Shown piece by piece: positions 33,330-44,640 of a stretch of 64,000 bases of DNA; within the stretch, counting starts at the first letter, position 1, and every line of letters begins with the position of its first letter. The notes beneath the pieces are model-generated. The model had not been told where the DNA came from, did no database searches, and saw only the letters and a list, made by a program, of their open reading frames with translations. Origin of the DNA: Perognathus longimembris pacificus (taxonomy: Eukaryota; Chordata; Mammalia; Rodentia; Heteromyidae); contig NC_063170.1 of NCBI RefSeq assembly GCF_023159225.1, positions 29,290,301 through 29,354,300 on the forward strand, read 5' to 3'. A program made the translations under genes and the position numbers.

Positions 33330-33885
33330 TGGAGAAACCAGATGTGGAGGGCCCAGAAATGGAGGACCCTGGCGCAGAAGTGGAGGACCCTGAAGCAGAA
33401 GTGGAGGGCCGGACTTCCTGCTTGGCACGGGAAATGAGGCCCAGGAGGCCCGGGAGGTCCCGAGAGGGGACACGGCGGCTGCTGTGCATTCTCCAGGCCC
33501 AGTGCAGTGAGGGGGAACTTCCTGCCAAATTCGCTGGGTGGTGGGACTTCCTGTCGAGTACTGCAAGTGCCCATGAACTGCGACATAGCACTTACTGGGC
33601 TCTCCAGGGGCCTCGCCTTCCATGAGGCGGGACTTCCTTCCATGCTCGATGGGAGGTGGGACTTCTGGTTTGGCACCTCAAGTGAATCAAAAGGGCCATG
33701 CAGCTCTTCCCAGTCCCTGGGGGGGGGGGAGTTGGCACCCCCACTTGCCGCGGGGCGGGACTTCCAGCAGGGGTGGGACTTCTGGCCAGGCACCGGAAGT
33801 CTGTGTCAGAGGCCTGGTTGCGGTGGTCACTGTTTGTTCCCTGTGGGGTTTAGACCCTGCGATGGGGGACTTCCCGTCGGTGAGG
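33330..33885 (+). promoter_or_regulatory. ASMTL upstream region with repeated GGGACTTCC
   Basis: GC-rich sequence upstream of the ASMTL start. The hexamer-like motif GGGACTTC or a close variant recurs eight times (near 33409, 33517, 33543, 33629, 33658, 33767, 33776, 33865), about the density of a degraded minisatellite. The motif resembles ETS (GGAAGT complement) and NF-kB sites. It begins right where copy B homology ends. Confidence 0.5.
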
Positions 33886-33981
33886 ATGGTGCTGCTTCCT
33901 GTGCTGGATGGGCTGCTTCGTGGGCGGTGCGTGGTGCTGGCGAGCGGCTTGCCACGGCGCAAGGAGATCATGGGCAACACG
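33886..33981 (+). pseudogene. ASMTL: ASMTL exon 1
   Basis: Exactly 32 codons from ATG to a splice donor (AACACG then GTAAATTG). Starts MVLLPVLDGLL, with VVLASGLPRRKEI matching the Maf signature region. This exon alone is intact. Confidence 0.82.
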
Positions 33982-34017
33982 GTAAATTGAGGCACATGGG
34001 GGCGGGGGGCGGGGCCG

Positions 34018-34150
34018 GGGGGAAACTAAGTCACGGGAGGGGGAAACTGAGTCACGGGGTGGAAAGTGAGTCATGGGGGGAAACTGAGTTACGAAGGCCG
34101 GGGCAGGGGGGAAACTGAGACATAGGGGGGTCGATTGGGTAAACCGAGGC
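34018..34150. repeat. Short minisatellite in ASMTL intron 1
   Basis: Repeats of GGGGGAAACTGAGTCACGG and variants, about 18-25 bp per unit, roughly five copies. It lies just after exon 1, where exon 2 would be expected further on. Confidence 0.75.
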
Positions 34151-34419
34151 ACGCAGTTCCTCAGAACAGGGCCACTTCCGGTTATTCCGGGACACTTTCA
34201 GCAACGGGAACCACTTCCGGTTGTCCATGGCCACTTCTGGGCGCCCTGGGGGGGGCAAGTTACACATCCATCCACCCCCCCACCCCGTCCTCCCCATCCC
34301 CTCCCTCCCCTGACCCCTCCTGTGACCCTTAACATGTCCCCAAACATGACCACTCCCATGTCTGTTCCCATGACCCTTACCGTGACCCCTCCCATGACCC
34401 CCTCCCTCACTTCCCACAG

Positions 34420-34464
34420 GATCTCCAGGCTCTGGACCTGGTCATTGGCGCCGACACTGTCGTG
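34420..34464 (+). pseudogene. ASMTL: ASMTL exon 3
   Basis: The acceptor TTCCCACAG precedes 15 codons, DLQALDLVIGADTVV. A usable but weak donor GTGCGG follows. IGADT is the conserved Maf-family motif. Confidence 0.78.
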
Positions 34465-34544
34465 GTGCGGGAGAGACGACCGCCCTCCACACTCTGTCCT
34501 TCCTTCCTGGCGGTCTGTCTGAGGGCTTAGTACCCCCAGCTCTG

Positions 34545-34822
34545 CCCATCCACCTGTGGGGTACTGGTGCTTGGTAAAACAAGCTCCATCCACCATAAGG
34601 TACTGGTGCTTGGTTCCCCCAGCTCCATCCACCCATGGGGTACTGGTGTTTGGTTGCCCCAGCTCCATCCATCAGAGGGTACTGGTGCTTGGTACCCCCC
34701 AGCTCTGCCTATCCACCCGTGGGGTTCTGGTGCTTGGCTCCCCCAGCTCCATCCACCCATGGGGTACTGGTGCTAGGTATCCCCCAGCTCCATCCACCCG
34801 TGGGGTACTGGTGCTTGGTTCC
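34545..34822. repeat. About 43-bp minisatellite in ASMTL intron, left part
   Basis: Units built from CAGCTCCATCCACCCATGGG and GTACTGGTGCTTGGTACCCC repeat about seven times with small differences. The array continues beyond the solo LTR at 35258-35412. Confidence 0.9.
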
Positions 34823-35257
34823 TGTCGGGAGCTGAGCTAGCAGCTAACCTCATCCTGACCTCTGGCTGTGCTGTTATCACGAGGAATGCGGTAAGATTTG
34901 GCTTAATTGACAGCCAGCACTTACCAAGATGTTTTACTGTGTCCATAGGCGCCTGGTTTATGTTTACCATTCAGCCTTGTCTTGTTTTATTGCCTCCTGT
35001 TATTTACCGACCTAAAAGCTTTCTTAGTTTCTTAAACTTTGGTAACCCTATGCCATTCCCTGGTTCCCGAACTGCATAAAAGCTGGATGTTAAGAATAAA
35101 CGGGGCTGCAGTCTTGAGTTACAATTTCTAGATGCAGACCTCCCGTACCCCCCATCTTTGCCTCTTGTCTTTTTTCTCTTGTCTTGTATTTTTCCTTTTC
35201 TTTAATCCTCGCCCCCCTCATTCAGGATTCCTTTTCGCTGCCGGCTGGCTCCGCAGG
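34823..35257 (+). mobile_element. Solo LTR inserted in the minisatellite
   Basis: A 435-bp foreign block starts TGTCGGGAGCTGAGC. It contains CATAAAAGC (TATA-like, about 35077) and GAATAAACGG (polyadenylation signal, about 35095), and ends near CTGGCTCCGCA. It interrupts the 43-bp repeat, with GGTTCC on both sides (34817-34822 and 35258-35263). This is consistent with a 6-bp duplication from a class II ERV, whose body was lost by LTR-LTR recombination. The right end is certain only to about 2 nt. Confidence 0.8.
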
Positions 35258-35412
35258 GGTTCCCTCCAGCTCCATCCACCATAGGGAACTGGTGCTTGGT
35301 ACCCCCAGCTCCATCCATCCACCATGTGGTACTGGTGCTCGGTACTCCCCAGCTCCATCCACCCGTGGGGGTACTGGTGCTTGCTACCCCCAGCTCTGTC
35401 ACCCCCCACACA
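35258..35412. repeat. About 43-bp minisatellite in ASMTL intron, right part
   Basis: Continuation of the array at 34545-34822 after the LTR, about 3.5 units, ending at the splice acceptor of exon 4. Confidence 0.9.
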
Positions 35413-35413
35413 G

Positions 35414-35478
35414 GCGGTGGACAACCTGGTCCTGGGGTAGACGGCGGAGAAGGACAATGCCTGCTGCATGCTCTCTGG
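35414..35478 (+). pseudogene. ASMTL: ASMTL exon 4 with stop codon
   Basis: 65 nt between a CACACAG acceptor and a CTCTGG/GTGAGG donor. Reads VDNLVLG, stop, TAEKDNACCMLS, aligning residue for residue with the human LILEKPVDKQDAYRMLS region. The stop replaces a Lys codon. Confidence 0.8.
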
Positions 35479-35702
35479 GTGAGGCCCCCATGATCCCTGA
35501 CCCCATGACCCCCATGACCCTGTGACCCCCCGGCCCTGTCACCCACCCCATTAACCCCCCCAATCCCCCCCAAAGGCATCTGGGGATGGGAAGGGGGGAA
35601 TTCAGGGGCCTGTGACCCCTCCCTGACCCGGGGAAGGAGGGGTCAGGGGTCATGACCCCGGCCGGGGTCAGAGGTCACACGGGGGGAACCTCTTGTCTGC
35701 AG

Positions 35703-35763
35703 GCTGAGCGCCCGGACACACAGCGTGTTACAGGCATGGCGCTGGTGTGGTGCTGGAGCGCAG
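35703..35763 (+). pseudogene. ASMTL: ASMTL exon 5 with frameshift
   Basis: 61 nt after a TCTGCAG acceptor. Reads LSARTHSV and then, after a 1-nt loss near 35727, TGMALVWCW, matching the human LSGREHSVFTGVAIV segment. Confidence 0.75.
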
Positions 35764-35838
35764 GTGGGTTCACCCTGGAGGGGGAGGTTGGGGTCGGGGG
35801 TCAGGGGTCAGGGGTCACGCCTGGTCTCAAGCCCACAG

Positions 35839-35921
35839 ACAGCCAGCCACAGATGGAGGAGCTGCGGATCCATAAGGAGACGTGGGTGATGTTCTCGGCG
35901 CATGGAGGAACTGGCGGCCCA
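35839..35921 (+). pseudogene. ASMTL: ASMTL exon 6, degraded
   Basis: Follows a GCCCACAG acceptor. MEELRIHKETWVMFSA resembles the human VSEFYEETKVKFSEL region; the end is frameshifted. Confidence 0.6.
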
Positions 35922-36005
35922 GTAGGTCGAGAGTAGGGAGCCCATGAAAAGGGGGTTGGGAGTCACGGGGGGTGTCGGGGTCATGGCGGGGTCACTGGTG
36001 GTCAG

Positions 36006-39000
36006 GAGAGGGCCTAGGCTGAATCCTGGGGCCTGGATTCAATCAGGAGCCTGGGCGTTTGGGTCTGGATGTGGGACTGGGTGCTGCTCTGAGTCCTCAT
36101 CCAGGGTGCTATGCTTAGTCCTGGACCTGGATTCAATCAGGAGAATGGGTGTTAGGCCTAGACCTGGACCCGGGTGCTGGGCTTAGTCCTGGGCCTGGAT
36201 TCGATCAGGAGCCTGGGTGCTGCGCTAAGTGCTGAGCCTGGATTGGATCAGGATCCTGGGTGCTGCACTGAGTCCTGGGCCTGGATTCGATCAGGATCCC
36301 AGGTGCTGTGCTCATTCCTGCTCCCAGGTGCTATGCTTAGTCCTGCTTCTGGGTGCTGCGCTTAGTCCTCAGCCTGGATTAGCTTAGGGTCCTGGGTGCT
36401 GCGCTTAGTGCTCTAGCCTGGAGTAGATAAGGATCACGGGTGCTGTGCTTAGACCTGGGCCTGGGTGCTGTGCTCAGTCCTCAGCCTGGATGAGATCAGG
36501 ATCCTGGGTGCTGTGCTCAGTCCTCACCCTGGATTAGATCAGGATCCCGGGTGCTGCACTCAGTCCTCAGTCTGAATTAAATCAGGAGCACGGGTGTTGG
36601 GCTTAGTCCTGGGCCTGGATTTGATCAGGAGCCTGGATGAGATCAGGATCCCAGGTGTGTGCTTAGACGTGGGCCTGGGTGCTGGGCTTAGTCCTGGGCC
36701 TGGATGAGAACAGGAGCCAGAGTGCTGGGCTTAGTCCTGGACCTGGATTCGATCAGGAGCCTGGGTTCTGGGCTTAGTCCTGGGCCTGGGTGCTGCGCTT
36801 AGTCCTGGGCCAGGATGAGATCAGCTCCCGGGTGCTATGCTCAGTCCTCCTCCTGGGTGCTGCACTCTGTCCTTAGTCTGGATTAGATCAGGATCCCAGG
36901 TGCTGCGCTTAGTCCTGTGCTGGGTGCTGCGCTCAGTCCTTGGTCTGGGTGCTGTGCTCAGTCCTCAGCCCGGGTGCTGTGCTCAGTCCTTGGCCTGGAT
37001 GAGATCAGGCTCCCAGGTACTAGGCCCAGTCCTGGTCCTGCATGCTGCACTTAGTCCTCAGTCTGGATGAGATCAGGATCCCGGGTGCTGCACTGAGACC
37101 TGGTCCCAGGTGCTGCGCTAAGTCCTTGTCCCGGGTGCTGTGCTTATTCCTACGCTGGGTGCTGTGTTCAGTCCTGGTCCCGGGTGCTGTGCTCAGTCCT
37201 CAGTCTGGATTCAATCAGGATCCCAGGTGCTGTGCACAGTCCTGCTCCCGGGTGCTGCGCTCAGTCCTCAACCTGGATGAGATCAGGATTCCAGGTGCTG
37301 TGCTTAGTCCCACACTGGGTGCTGCACTCAGTCCTGGGCCTGGATTAAATCAGGATCCTGGGTGCTGTGCTTAGTCCTGGGCTGGGTGCTGCACTTTGTC
37401 CTTGGGTGTGGATTATTAGATCAGGATCCCGGGTGCTGCACTCAGTCATGGGCCTGGGTTAGATCAGGAGCCTGGGTGTTGGGCCAGGATCTGGGCCCGG
37501 GTGCTGGGCTTAGTCCTGGGCCTGGATTAGATCAGGAGCCTGGGCATTTGGGTCTGGCTGTGGGACTTGGTGCTGCGCTAAGTCCTCATCCAGGGTGCTG
37601 TGCTTAGTCCTGGGCCTGGATGAGATCGGGGGCCTGGATGAGATCAGGGGCCTGGGCATAGGGTCTGGATGTCGGCCTGGGTGCTGTGCTTAGTCCTGGG
37701 TCTCAGTGCTGCACTTAGTCCTGGGCCTGGATTGGATCAGGAGCCTGGGTGCTGCGCTAAGTGCTGAGCCTGGATGAGATCAGGATCCTGGGTGCTGGTC
37801 TTAGTCCTGTGGCATGGGTGATGTGCTTAGTCCTAGGCCTGGATGAGATCAGGATCCCAGGTGCTGTGCCTAGTCCTGGGACTGGGTGCTGGGCTCAGTT
37901 CTTGGCCTTGGTGCTGCGCACAGTCCTGCTCCCAGGTGCTTGCTTAGTCCTCAGCTCAGGTGCTGCACTCAGTCCTCGGCCTGGATGAGATCAGGATCTC
38001 GGGTGCTGCGCTTAGTCCTGCTTCTTGGTGCTGTGCTTAGTCCTCAGCCTGGATTAGCTTAGGATCCTGGGTGCTGCGCTTAGTGCTGCAGCTTAAAGTA
38101 GATCAGGATCACGGGTGCTGTGCTTAGTACTGGGACTGGGTGCTGTGCTCAGTCCTCAGCCTGGATGAGATCAGGATCCCGGGTGTTGCACTCCGTCCTC
38201 AGTCTGGATTAGATCAGGAGCACAGGTGTTGGGCTTAGTCCTGGGCCTGGATTTGATCAGGAGACTGGATGAGATCAGGATCCTGGGTTCTGGGCTTAGT
38301 CCAGGCCTAGATGAGATCTGGATCTCAGGTGCTATGCTTAGTCCTGGGCCTGGGTGCTGGGCTTAGTCCTCCGCTGTGGTGCTGCGCACAGTCCTCATCC
38401 CGTGTGTTGGGCTCAGTCCTGCTCCCAGGTGTTGTGCATAGAACTCAGCTCAGGTGCTGTGCTAAGTCCTCGGCCTGGATGAGATTAGATCCCGTGTGCT
38501 GCCCTCAGTCCTCCCTCCCAGGTACTGCGTTCAGTCCACAGTCTGGATTAGATCAGGATCCCAGGTGCTGCACTCAGTCCTGGGCCTGGGTGCTGCGCTT
38601 AGTCCTTGAGCCCGAATTATTAGATCAGGATCCCAGGTGCTGCACTCAGTCCTTGGGTCTGAATTATTAGCTTAGGATCCTAGGTGCTGTGCTTTGTCCT
38701 GGGCCTGGATTCTATCAGAATCGGATCCCAGGTGCTGGCTTCAGTCCTGGGCCTGCGTGCTGTGCTTAGTCCTCAGTCTGGATTAGATCATTCTCCCGGG
38801 TGCTGGGCTTAGTCCCACACTGGGTGCTGTGCTCAGTCCTAATCCTGGATTAGATCAGGATCCCGGGTGCTGCACTTAGTTATGGGCCTGGGTGCTGCAC
38901 TGAGTCTCAGGCCTGGATGTGGTCAGGATCCCGGGTGCTGCGCTCAGCCCTGGGCCTGGATTCAATCAGGATCCCGGGTGCTGCGCTGAGTCCTGGGTCT

Positions 39001-41757
39001 GGATGAAATCAGGCTCCCAGGTGCTATGCTCAGTACTGTTCCCAGCTGCTGCGCTCAGTCCTTAGTCTGGATTAGATCAGGATCCCAGGTGCTATGATTA
39101 GTCCTGTGCTGAGTGCTGCGCTCAGTCCTTGGCCCGGGTGATGTGCTCAGTCCTCAGCCCGGGTGCTGCGCTCAGTCCTTGGCCTGGATGAGATCAGGCT
39201 TCCGGGTACTAGGCTCAGTTCTGGTCCTGTGTGCTGCACTTAGTCCTCAGTCTGGATGAGATCAGGATCCTAGTTTCTGCACTGAGTCCTGGTCCTGGGT
39301 GCTGTGCTCAGTCCTCGGCCTGGGTACTGCACTCAGTCCTCGTCCCAGGTTCTGTGCTTATTCCTACGCTGGGTGCTGCATTCAGTCCTGCTCCTGGGTG
39401 CTGTGCTCAGTCCTCCTCCTGGATTTGATCAGGATCCCAGGTGCTGCGCTCAGTCCTGGTCCCGGGTGCTGCACTCAGTCCTCCTCCTGGAATCGATCAG
39501 GATCCCGGGTGCTGCCCTAAGTGCTGAGCCTGGATTCGATCAGGATACTAGGTGCTGTCCTTAGTCCTGCGGACTGGGTTTTGCACTTAGTCCTGGGCCT
39601 GGATGAGATCAGGATCCCAGGTGCTGTGCTTAGTCCTGGGCCTGGGTGCTGGGCTCAGTCCTCGGCCTTGTTTCTGCACGCAGTCCTTGTCCCGGGTGCT
39701 GCTCTCAGTCCTGCTCCCAGGTGCTGCGCTCAGTCCTCGGCCTGGATGAGATCAAGATCCCATGTGCTGCGCTTAGTCCTCAGCCTGGATTAGCTTAGGA
39801 TCCTGGATGCTGCACTTAGTGCTGCAGCTTAAAGTAGATTAGGATCACGGGTGCTGTGCTTAGTCCTGGGACTGGGTGCTGTGCTCAGTCCTCAGCCTGG
39901 ATGAGATCAGGATGCCGGGTGCTGTGCTCAGTCCTCAGCCTGGATGAGATCAGGATCCCGGGTGCTGCATTCAGACCTGAGCCTGGATTAGATCAGGAGC
40001 ACGGGTGTTGGGCTTAGTCCTGAGCCTGGATTTGATCAGGAGCCTGGATGAGATCAGGATCCCAGGTGCTGTGCTTAGACGTGGGCCTGGGTGCTAGGCT
40101 TAGTCCTGGACCTGGATGAGAGCAGGAGCCTGGGTGCTGGGCTTAGTCTTGGGCCTAGATGAGATCAGGATCCCAGATGCTGTGCTTAGTCCTGGGCCTG
40201 GGTGCTGCGCACAGTCCTTGTCTCAGGTGCTGTGCTCAGTCCTGCTCCCAGGTGCTGTGTTTAGTCCTCAGCTCAGGTGCTGCACTCAGTCCTCTTCCCA
40301 GGTGCTGCGGTCAGTCCTCAGTCTGGATTAGATCAAGATCCTGGGTGCTGCACTCAGTTCTGGGCCTGGGTGCTGCGCTTAGTCCTTGAGCCCAAATTAT
40401 TTGGTCAGGATCCCGGGTGCTGCACTCAGTCCTTGGGCCTGAATTATTAGCTCAGGATCCTGGGTGCTGTGGTTTGTCCTGGGCCTGGATTCCATCAGGA
40501 TCGGTTCACAGTTGCTGGGCTTAGTCCTGCGCCTGTGTGCTGTGCTTAGTCCTCAGTCTGGATTAGATCAGGCTCCTGGGTGCTGGGCTTAGTCCCGCGC
40601 TGGGTGCTGTGCTCAGTCCTAATCCTGGATTAGATCAGGATCCCCTGTGTTGCACTTAGTCCTGGGCCTGGGTGCTGCGCTTACTCTCAGGCTTGAATTT
40701 GATCAGGATCCCGGGTGCTATGCTCAGCCCTGGGCCTGGATTTGATCAGGATCCCGGGTGCTGTGCTGAGTCCTGGGTCTGGATGAGATCACGCTCCCAG
40801 ATGCTATGCTCAGTCCTGCTCCCGGGTGCTGCGCTCCGTCCTCAGTCTGCATTAGATCAGGATCCCAGGTGCTATGCCTAGTCCTGTGCTGGGTGCTGGG
40901 CTCAGTCCCTGGCCCGTGTGCTGTGCTCAGTCCTCAGCCCGGGTGCTGCAGTCAGTCCTTGGCCTGGATGAGATCAGGCTTCCGGGTACTGGGCTCAGTC
41001 CTGGTCCTGCGTGCTGCACTTAGTCCTCAGTCTGGATGAGATCAGGATCCCGGGTGCTGCTCTGAGTCCTGGTCCCTGTTGCTGCGCTCAGTCCTCGGCC
41101 TGGTTGCTGCACTCAGTCCTCGTCCCGGGTTCTACGCTCAGTCCTGCTCCCTGGTGCTGTGCTTATTCCTATGCTGGGTGCTGCGCTCAGTCCTGGTCCT
41201 GGGTGCTGCACTCAGTCCTCCTCCTGGATTCGATCAGGATCCCGGGTGCTGTGCTGAGTCCTGCTCCGGGATGCTGTGCTCAGTCCTGGTCCCGGGTGCT
41301 GTGCTCAGTCCTTAGTCTGGATTCAATCAGGATCCCAGGTGCTGTGCTCAGTCCTGTTCCCGGGTGCTGTGCTCAGTCCTCAGCCTGGTTGAGATCAGGA
41401 TTACAGTTGCTGTGCTTAGTCCCGCGCTGGGTGCTGCACTCAGTCCTGGGCCTGGATTAAATCAGGATCCTGGCTGCTGTGCTCAGTCCTGGGTTGGGTG
41501 CTGTACTTAGTCCTTGGGTGTGGATTATTAGATCAGGATCCTGGGTGCTGTACTCAGTCCTGGGCCTGGGTTAGATCAGGATCCTGGGTGCTGTGCTTAG
41601 TCCCAGTCCTGGATCAGATCAGGATTTCAGGTGCTGCACTTAGTCCTGGGCCTGGATTGGATCAGAATCCCAGGTGCTGTGCTCAGTCCTGCACTGGGTG
41701 CTGCACTCAGTCCTCAGCCCGGGTGCTGTGCTCAGTCCTGCTCCGGGGTACGGTTAG
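36006..41757. repeat. 5.75-kb GC-rich minisatellite with higher-order structure
   Basis: The whole block is built from two alternating modules. A short one is about 22 bp (GGTGCTGCGCTCAGTCCT plus a 4-6 nt linker). The other is an extension (GGCCTGGATGAGATCAGGA followed by TCCC) that makes a 44-46-bp unit. Rare variants recur at long distance. GGATTAGCTTAGG appears near 36375, 38045 and 39790. CAGCTTAAAGTAGAT appears near 38090 and 39826. A TGTGTGGATTATTAGATC or GAATTATT type appears near 37402, 38612, 40396 and 41517. Intervals cluster at about 1.67-1.78 kb, so roughly three higher-order units are present. The array ends sharply at GGGGTACGG. It contains no gene; long open frames are a property of the unit. 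Confidence 0.93.
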
Positions 41758-44632
41758 GTAGCAGTAGACTTCTTCAGGTAAGAAGTTCCATAGAAACTAC
41801 TTAGTGCCCCACAGCAATAACCCAGGACTGCCAGTAGCCCTACCCCAGACAGGAAGAAAGTGAAAGGAAAATGCTCAACAAGCCCAATTTATCTCTCATT
41901 TAAAAAAGTCTGGGGAAAAATGACTTAAGATATCCAGACACATCCTCTGGCTTCTTGCCGCTACTTTTCTGAATATAAAAAGCTGGCAAAAAAAAGTCTG
42001 GTACTAATCAGAGGAACAGGTGTTCATAACACATAGTAGGTTGATTTTCAGCTTTGATAGATTTAGGGGTGATTCTGTTTCAATGATGTCAGCAGTCTCC
42101 CAAACCACACCTGTTATTTCCTAGATCACATGAAGATCTAGATACTGTGTTTCTCCATAGTGGTTTTGTGAAATACTACTCTGCTTTCCAGCTTGACCTA
42201 TGCCATTCCCAAGGTATGCAGCGGCCTACCATTTCTAATTAGGGAATGGAAATAGAACCTGCTCACCAGCTCAAGATGAGATGAAGGAATAATGCAGGAC
42301 AGCAAGCACAGAAAACCCAGACCTTAAGAAGGCCTAAACCCATTTGTCTCCGCAGAAATTGCTTGATCAGAGATGGACCTCCTGGGTTCAATCTCATCCC
42401 TCATGCCCAAGTCAAGGGAACTGGGTCTATTTTAGGACAGCCCACCCCACTTACTTGCTCAAATAGAGCAAGCAGTATATGACTTTCATGTCAACTTCTC
42501 CAGATTCACCAGCTCTTCCTTCAACAAGGACAAGTCTGTAGACACTTAGGATAGCATGACCAAAATTCTGTTGCCCATTTATACGCATTTTCTGTAGAAA
42601 CACAAATCTGATGGAGCCTGTCCTTTCTGGTCATCTGCCCACATTCACTCTCATGCAAGGTGGATCCTTTTGATCAATATCCTGAATATCCCTGGTATTC
42701 TTGACCACTGCAGTATTAAACAATATCCACCTTCAGTTTCCAATGAAATTTTGATTCTTGAACAATTTTTGCCCCAGAAGCAAGATGGGTTTTCATCGAG
42801 ACAATAACTTCAGGTTTAACCTTTCCATCACTTACAGATTATGTCTGTCCTCTGGTAGGAAAACACAACTGAAGCTTAGATTCTGAATCCACAAGTGCAC
42901 AGCTTTTGGTAGAGCTGGTCTACAATATTAATGGAAAGAATACAAAGAGGACAGAAGCATTTAACCAAGAGGCCTCAGGTCAGGATTATACAGCATAGAG
43001 TCTGAATTCAGAGATGCCCATGAAATTGTCCAGAATTTAGCTTTAGTGACAATAAACATAAGGATTATTTAATTGTACAGGACAAATTCAAAGACACAAA
43101 AGTCCTGACACCAACAGTGTGGTATACCTGTAGCCTACCCCCATGATGGTGTCCTGAAAATACTATGGTACAGCATTTCAATAGCAGTCACCAGGGATAC
43201 CTATCCCATCAGCTATGACAGCAAACTCCTTCTAGCCAGGGCGCAGAATGTTGACATAGCTTTCCTGAGCATCAGCTTCAAAATGAAGCAAATATTCAAG
43301 TATGTCAGTCTCCCAAACTAACAAGACATTCTCAATCAAGATAGTGCTTTCCCAAAATGTTTTTAGATAAGACTGGAGAGTCTTGGGTAATTCTAAAACA
43401 AGATGGTAAGCAGACAAACATTTCCCCATTTAATGACTATAATCTGCTGAAGTGAAGTTGCCGAAAAAGAGCCAGTTCGTTATGAGCCAAGATGATTTCC
43501 TGGGATTCAGCTATTTGAGTGGTTTGGATTTTCATACCATTTCCTAGGCTACAGTCACAGGTGGGGTGAGAGTTTCATAACTAGAAAACCCAAGTTTTCA
43601 CATGGGCAAAGGTGGTTAAGGGTTTGAATAAACAGGATGGAAGTCTCAATTCATTGCAAAGCACTTCCACCTTCCACTGCTGCTTCTCTCAGTTCACTTC
43701 CTTGTTCCTCTTCCTGCCAATTCTGCCCAGCAGTGCAGACAGAGGTGACATGCAGAAGTCCCATCCTTCCAGCTTGTTGCCTGAGCTTTTCCTGGGTAGG
43801 ATTCTGTAGCCTTGGAATTTAGTGAAGAGTCAAGTACAGGGAAATATTGTGCCAAGCTAGACATGCTTTGGTGCCTATGTGGTCTACAAGGATGGATCTT
43901 TGAGGAGAGACAAGCAAGAACAGCAGCAGCACACACCCAGTTGAGTGATACCAATGGAGAAGGACAAGTTCTCTGTCAAGGTGGCTGGGAAGGAATTTTC
44001 TCCAAGGAACTCGAGGGAGATATAATCGAGGTGCATGGCAAGCACCTTCAGAGTGTATCCTTTAGCATTGCATCCTCCCTTCCCTTAATTTACCTTTGCT
44101 TTTGACCCACTGAGGTTTTGAAATTATAGTTCCTAAGCCAAACTTTGAGAGTTTTAAGTATTATAAATTCAAAGACAGAATTGTTCTTAAGGTCACAACT
44201 AACCAACACAAACTTCTTAATGACACGGAGTGGACAGTTTGTCTGCTGAGTGTACAACACCAGACTGGGGGCAAAGAGTGGCCCAAGGGATGTGCCGAGG
44301 TTCCTGTGAGTAGAATACCCTGCTCATTAGCCAAGCTTTCACCAAGAGACAGGAGTCACCTGTGTTTCTAAATTATCTGAGGTTAGGAAATGGAATATGG
44401 TAGTTCACACAGAATAAAGATTCTCCTACAGAAGGGAAAAGCAAAGCATATCAAGCCTCCCTCCTGTCCTCCTCAAATCCATCCAAAAGACAGTCAGTCC
44501 CTCAGAGCCCTTAGTCCATTCCTTCCTTGCTCTTTGGCCACTAGCTGAAGGGAACCATTTGGTACCACCTGGTGGCCATGACATAGAACACCAGGGAAAT
44601 GCAGAGTGGAAGCAGTTCCCTTGAAACAGAAG
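41758..44632. other. Unique sequence, no assigned gene
   Basis: No known repeat dominates. A 65-codon minus-strand frame at 43232-43429 (YHLVLELPKTLQSYLKTFWE, with FEADAQESYVN near its end) has a protein-like composition and a stop at a plausible C-terminus. It may be the tail of an old processed pseudogene extending toward 42.5 kb, but the family was not identified. Confidence 0.4.
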
Positions 44633-44640
44633 TTCTGTCT

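Larger units (their letters stand above)
33886..35921 (+). pseudogene. ASMTL: ASMTL remnant (Maf-like domain exons)
   Basis: Five exons resemble the N-terminal Maf-type nucleotide pyrophosphatase domain of ASMTL, the vertebrate protein that fuses this domain to an ASMT-like methyltransferase. Recognised: exon 1 at 33886-33981 (MVLLPVLDGLLRGRCVVLAS, then PRRKEIMGNT), exon 3 at 34420-34464 (DLVIGADTVV), exon 4 at 35414-35478, exon 5 at 35703-35763 and exon 6 at about 35839-35921. Splice phases agree between exons 3, 4 and 5. Exon 2 is not found. Exon 4 has an in-frame TAG (35438-35440) where the human protein has Lys. Exon 5 has a 1-nt deletion near 35727. The usual Ser before the PRR of the Maf signature is Leu. 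No methyltransferase exons follow; a long minisatellite begins instead. This is a decaying copy; a functional copy could exist elsewhere. Confidence 0.82.

Noticed and set aside
36837..41761. Many plus-strand open frames of 60-150 codons rich in Cys, Ser, Pro, Gly
   Set aside because: They are translations of the minisatellite unit; frames open and close with unit length changes and have no splice or start context.
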